A DNA stretch of 8,890 bases, from assembly GCA_002783525.1 (NCBI GenBank), contig PFGS01000192.1:1-8890 (forward strand). The letters are read 5' to 3'. This stretch comes from Ignavibacteriales bacterium CG12_big_fil_rev_8_21_14_0_65_30_8. GTDB taxonomy: Bacteria > Bacteroidota > Ignavibacteria > Ignavibacteriales > Ignavibacteriaceae. Made by a program: the position numbers and the translations under genes. Within the stretch, counting starts at the first letter, position 1. The number at the start of each line of letters is the position of its first letter. Shown one piece after another: positions 7,115 through 8,890 of the stretch. The notes under the pieces were generated by a model that worked only from the letters and a program-made list of their open reading frames with translations, did not search any database and was not told the origin of the DNA.

Positions 7115-7221
7115 GATCAAACTATTACCGTTAATGTATTTTATATTGATTTAGTTTTAGCTTTATAATAAATTCAATCAAATTTTTAAGCCTTATTCTA
7201 TTAATAATATAAATGAGTTTT

Positions 7222-8890
7222 ATGAAAAATTATTTATCGAAAATTTTATTAATAATACTTTTTATTTCTTCGCTGTCTTTCTCTCAAACAGAAACTAAAA
7301 TAGAGTACATACTTTCTATGAGCAATCCACACACACATTATTTTGAAGTGGTAATGAAAGTAACTGATTATGATAAAGATGTAATAGATTTTTTAATGCC
7401 TGTTTGGGCGCCGGGTTCTTATTTGATAAGAGAGTTTGCAAAAAATGTTTCTTTCTTTAAAGCTGATGACAATCAAAATAATCCGTTATTATTTGAAAAA
7501 ATAAACAAATACACCTGGAGGGTTTATTTAAATAAAAACAAAAATGTAACTATCAGTTATAAAGTATATTCTTTTGAATTATCTGTAAGGACAAGTTTTT
7601 TGGATGCTTCCCACGGTTATTTAAATGGAACAAGTGTTTTTATGTATGTAAAAGATTTTAAAGATCATCCTTCAACATTAAAAGTAGTTCCATATAAAGA
7701 TTGGGGAAAAGTAAGCACAGGATTATCAGAAATTAAAGGCAAAAAATGGGAATACTACTCACCTAATTATGATATACTTGCAGATTCACCGATCGAAATA
7801 GGAAATCAATATGTTTATCAATTTACAGCTGCAGGTGTATTACACAACATTGTTATGTACGGAGAAGGCAATTACAATATTGATTCACTTAAAATACAAA
7901 TAGCAAAAATTGTTGAGACAGCAACAAGTGTAGTTGGAGAAAATCCCAACAAAGAATATACATTTATAGTTCATAATTTAAGCAACAGAGGCGGAGGACT
8001 TGAACATCTGAATTCAACCACACTACAATTTAGAAGATGGGGTTATGATACTGAAAACAGATCAAGAAGTTTTTTAGGATTGGTTGCTCACGAGTATTTC
8101 CATCTTTGGAATGTAAAAAGAATAAGACCAATTCAATTAGGTCCATTTGATTATCAAAATGAAAATTATACAACACTCCTTTGGGAAATGGAAGGAGTAA
8201 CTTCTTATTACAGCGGACAAATTTTATTGAGGGCAGGATTTTTAACACCATATCAATATTTAAATAGAATTGAAGGTTCAATTTCTTCCTTGGAAAATCA
8301 ACCGGGAAACAAAGTGCAATCAGCAGCAATGTCAAGTTATAATACATGGATAAAATTTTACAGAAGTAATGAAAACAGCTACAATACTGAAATTTCTTAT
8401 TATTCAAAAGGAGCTGTTTTGGGAATGCTTCTTGATCTGGAAATTATTAATTCTACAAACGGAAACAAAAGTTATGATGATGTGCTTCGTTTACTTTACA
8501 ATAAATACTATAAAAAATTAAAAAGAGGATTTACCGAAGATGAATTTCAATCTGCAGTGGAAGAAATAGCCGGAAAAAATCTGGATAATTTTTTCAATAA
8601 TTACGTTAACGACACAAAACAAATTGACTACAATAAATTCCTGGGATATGCAGGATTACAAATAATAGATCAAAATATTGACTCTAATGATAAAAATCTT
8701 GGTGCTCTTGTATATACAAAAGAAGGAAAACTTATAATTAGAAGAGTTATCAATGGAACTCCTGCCTATAATTCCGGTTTAAATGTAGATGATGAAATAA
8801 TTGCTGTAAATAATTACAGAGTTGATAAAAATTTATTTGATAATATTATCAAAAACTCAACAGCTGATTCAGTTTTGGATTTTCTGATTT
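7222..8890 (+). CDS. Exported M61-family metallopeptidase with PDZ domain (C-terminus cut by window edge)
   Basis: A frame open to the right edge encodes at least 556 residues. The ATG at 7222 gives a clean signal peptide (MKNYLSKILLIILFISSLSFS, cleavage near residue 21). An in-frame ATG at 7213 would add three residues (MSF) and cannot be excluded. The N-terminal M61 beta domain includes WAPGSYLIREF from 62. The zinc site is HEYFH at 290-294 (H290, H294, catalytic E291), followed by the family signature WNVKRIRP (296-303). E324 in WEMEGVTSYYSG is the likely third zinc ligand. A PDZ domain spans about 474-556 (VINGTPAYNSGLNVDDEIIAVNN). M61 enzymes of this type (glycyl aminopeptidase group) are usually about 580-620 residues, so little is missing. 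The expected role is periplasmic or extracellular peptide cleavage. All catalytic residues are present. The 107-nt upstream gap is AT-rich and holds a lone TATAAT (7164-7169) without a convincing -35, so no promoter is called. Confidence 0.92.
   Translation, partial: MKNYLSKILLIILFISSLSFSQTETKIEYILSMSNPHTHYFEVVMKVTDYDKDVIDFLMPVWAPGSYLIREFAKNVSFFKADDNQNNPLLFEKINKYTWRVYLNKNKNVTISYKVYSFELSVRTSFLDASHGYLNGTSVFMYVKDFKDHPSTLKVVPYKDWGKVSTGLSEIKGKKWEYYSPNYDILADSPIEIGNQYVYQFTAAGVLHNIVMYGEGNYNIDSLKIQIAKIVETATSVVGENPNKEYTFIVHNLSNRGGGLEHLNSTTLQFRRWGYDTENRSRSFLGLVAHEYFHLWNVKRIRPIQLGPFDYQNENYTTLLWEMEGVTSYYSGQILLRAGFLTPYQYLNRIEGSISSLENQPGNKVQSAAMSSYNTWIKFYRSNENSYNTEISYYSKGAVLGMLLDLEIINSTNGNKSYDDVLRLLYNKYYKKLKRGFTEDEFQSAVEEIAGKNLDNFFNNYVNDTKQIDYNKFLGYAGLQIIDQNIDSNDKNLGALVYTKEGKLIIRRVINGTPAYNSGLNVDDEIIAVNNYRVDKNLFDNIIKNSTADSVLDFLI

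Noticed and set aside
7164..7169. Perfect TATAAT upstream of the M61 gene
   Set aside because: No -35 element lies at 16-18 nt (TTGATT is only 12 nt upstream), and such hexamers are common in DNA this AT-rich.
8030..8407. Minus-strand open frame of 125 codons
   Set aside because: It is antisense to the zinc-site region of the M61 peptidase. The AT-rich coding strand creates it by chance.

Overview
The window is AT-rich DNA (roughly 30% G+C by eye, not computed). Gene starts mostly lack a Shine-Dalgarno sequence. The protein families are a DUF3109 Cys-motif protein, a giant lamin-tail/CARDB repeat protein with a C-terminal FlgD-like or sorting-type domain, an M61 peptidase with a PDZ domain, and a lipoprotein. 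Together they suggest a member of the Bacteroidota/Ignavibacteriota group, with Ignavibacteria as my best guess. No rRNA, tRNA, CRISPR array, insertion sequence or phage gene is visible.

Layout: (1) 1-304, minus strand, the N-terminal 101 codons of a DUF3109 protein that runs off the left edge. (2) 305-444, a divergent AT-rich promoter region with a Bacteroidota-like promoter candidate pointing right. (3) 445-1218, a short-chain dehydrogenase/reductase. (4) 1243-5928, a 1561-residue exported protein built as four LTD-CARDB pairs, then two LTDs, then a C-terminal FlgD-like/sorting-type domain. It takes up more than half of the window. (5) 5945-6565, a lipoprotein gene interrupted in frame by TGA at codon 70, otherwise intact. 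(6) 6571-6603, a perfect 12-bp inverted repeat. (7) 6629-7114, a DUF962/Mpo1-like membrane protein. (8) 7222-8890, an exported M61 aminopeptidase with a PDZ domain, cut by the right edge.

From 445 rightwards every gene is on the plus strand. The gaps are short (24 nt before the repeat protein, 16 nt before the lipoprotein), so genes 3 to 5 may be co-transcribed. I see no shared pathway. Three of the six genes encode exported or envelope products (repeat protein, lipoprotein, M61 peptidase), and one encodes an integral membrane protein.

I do not see a convincing undescribed multi-gene system. The points most worth a second look are the modular repeat protein with EF-hand-spaced acidic loops in two of its CARDB modules, the clean in-frame TGA in the lipoprotein gene, and the inverted repeat with reversed terminator polarity.
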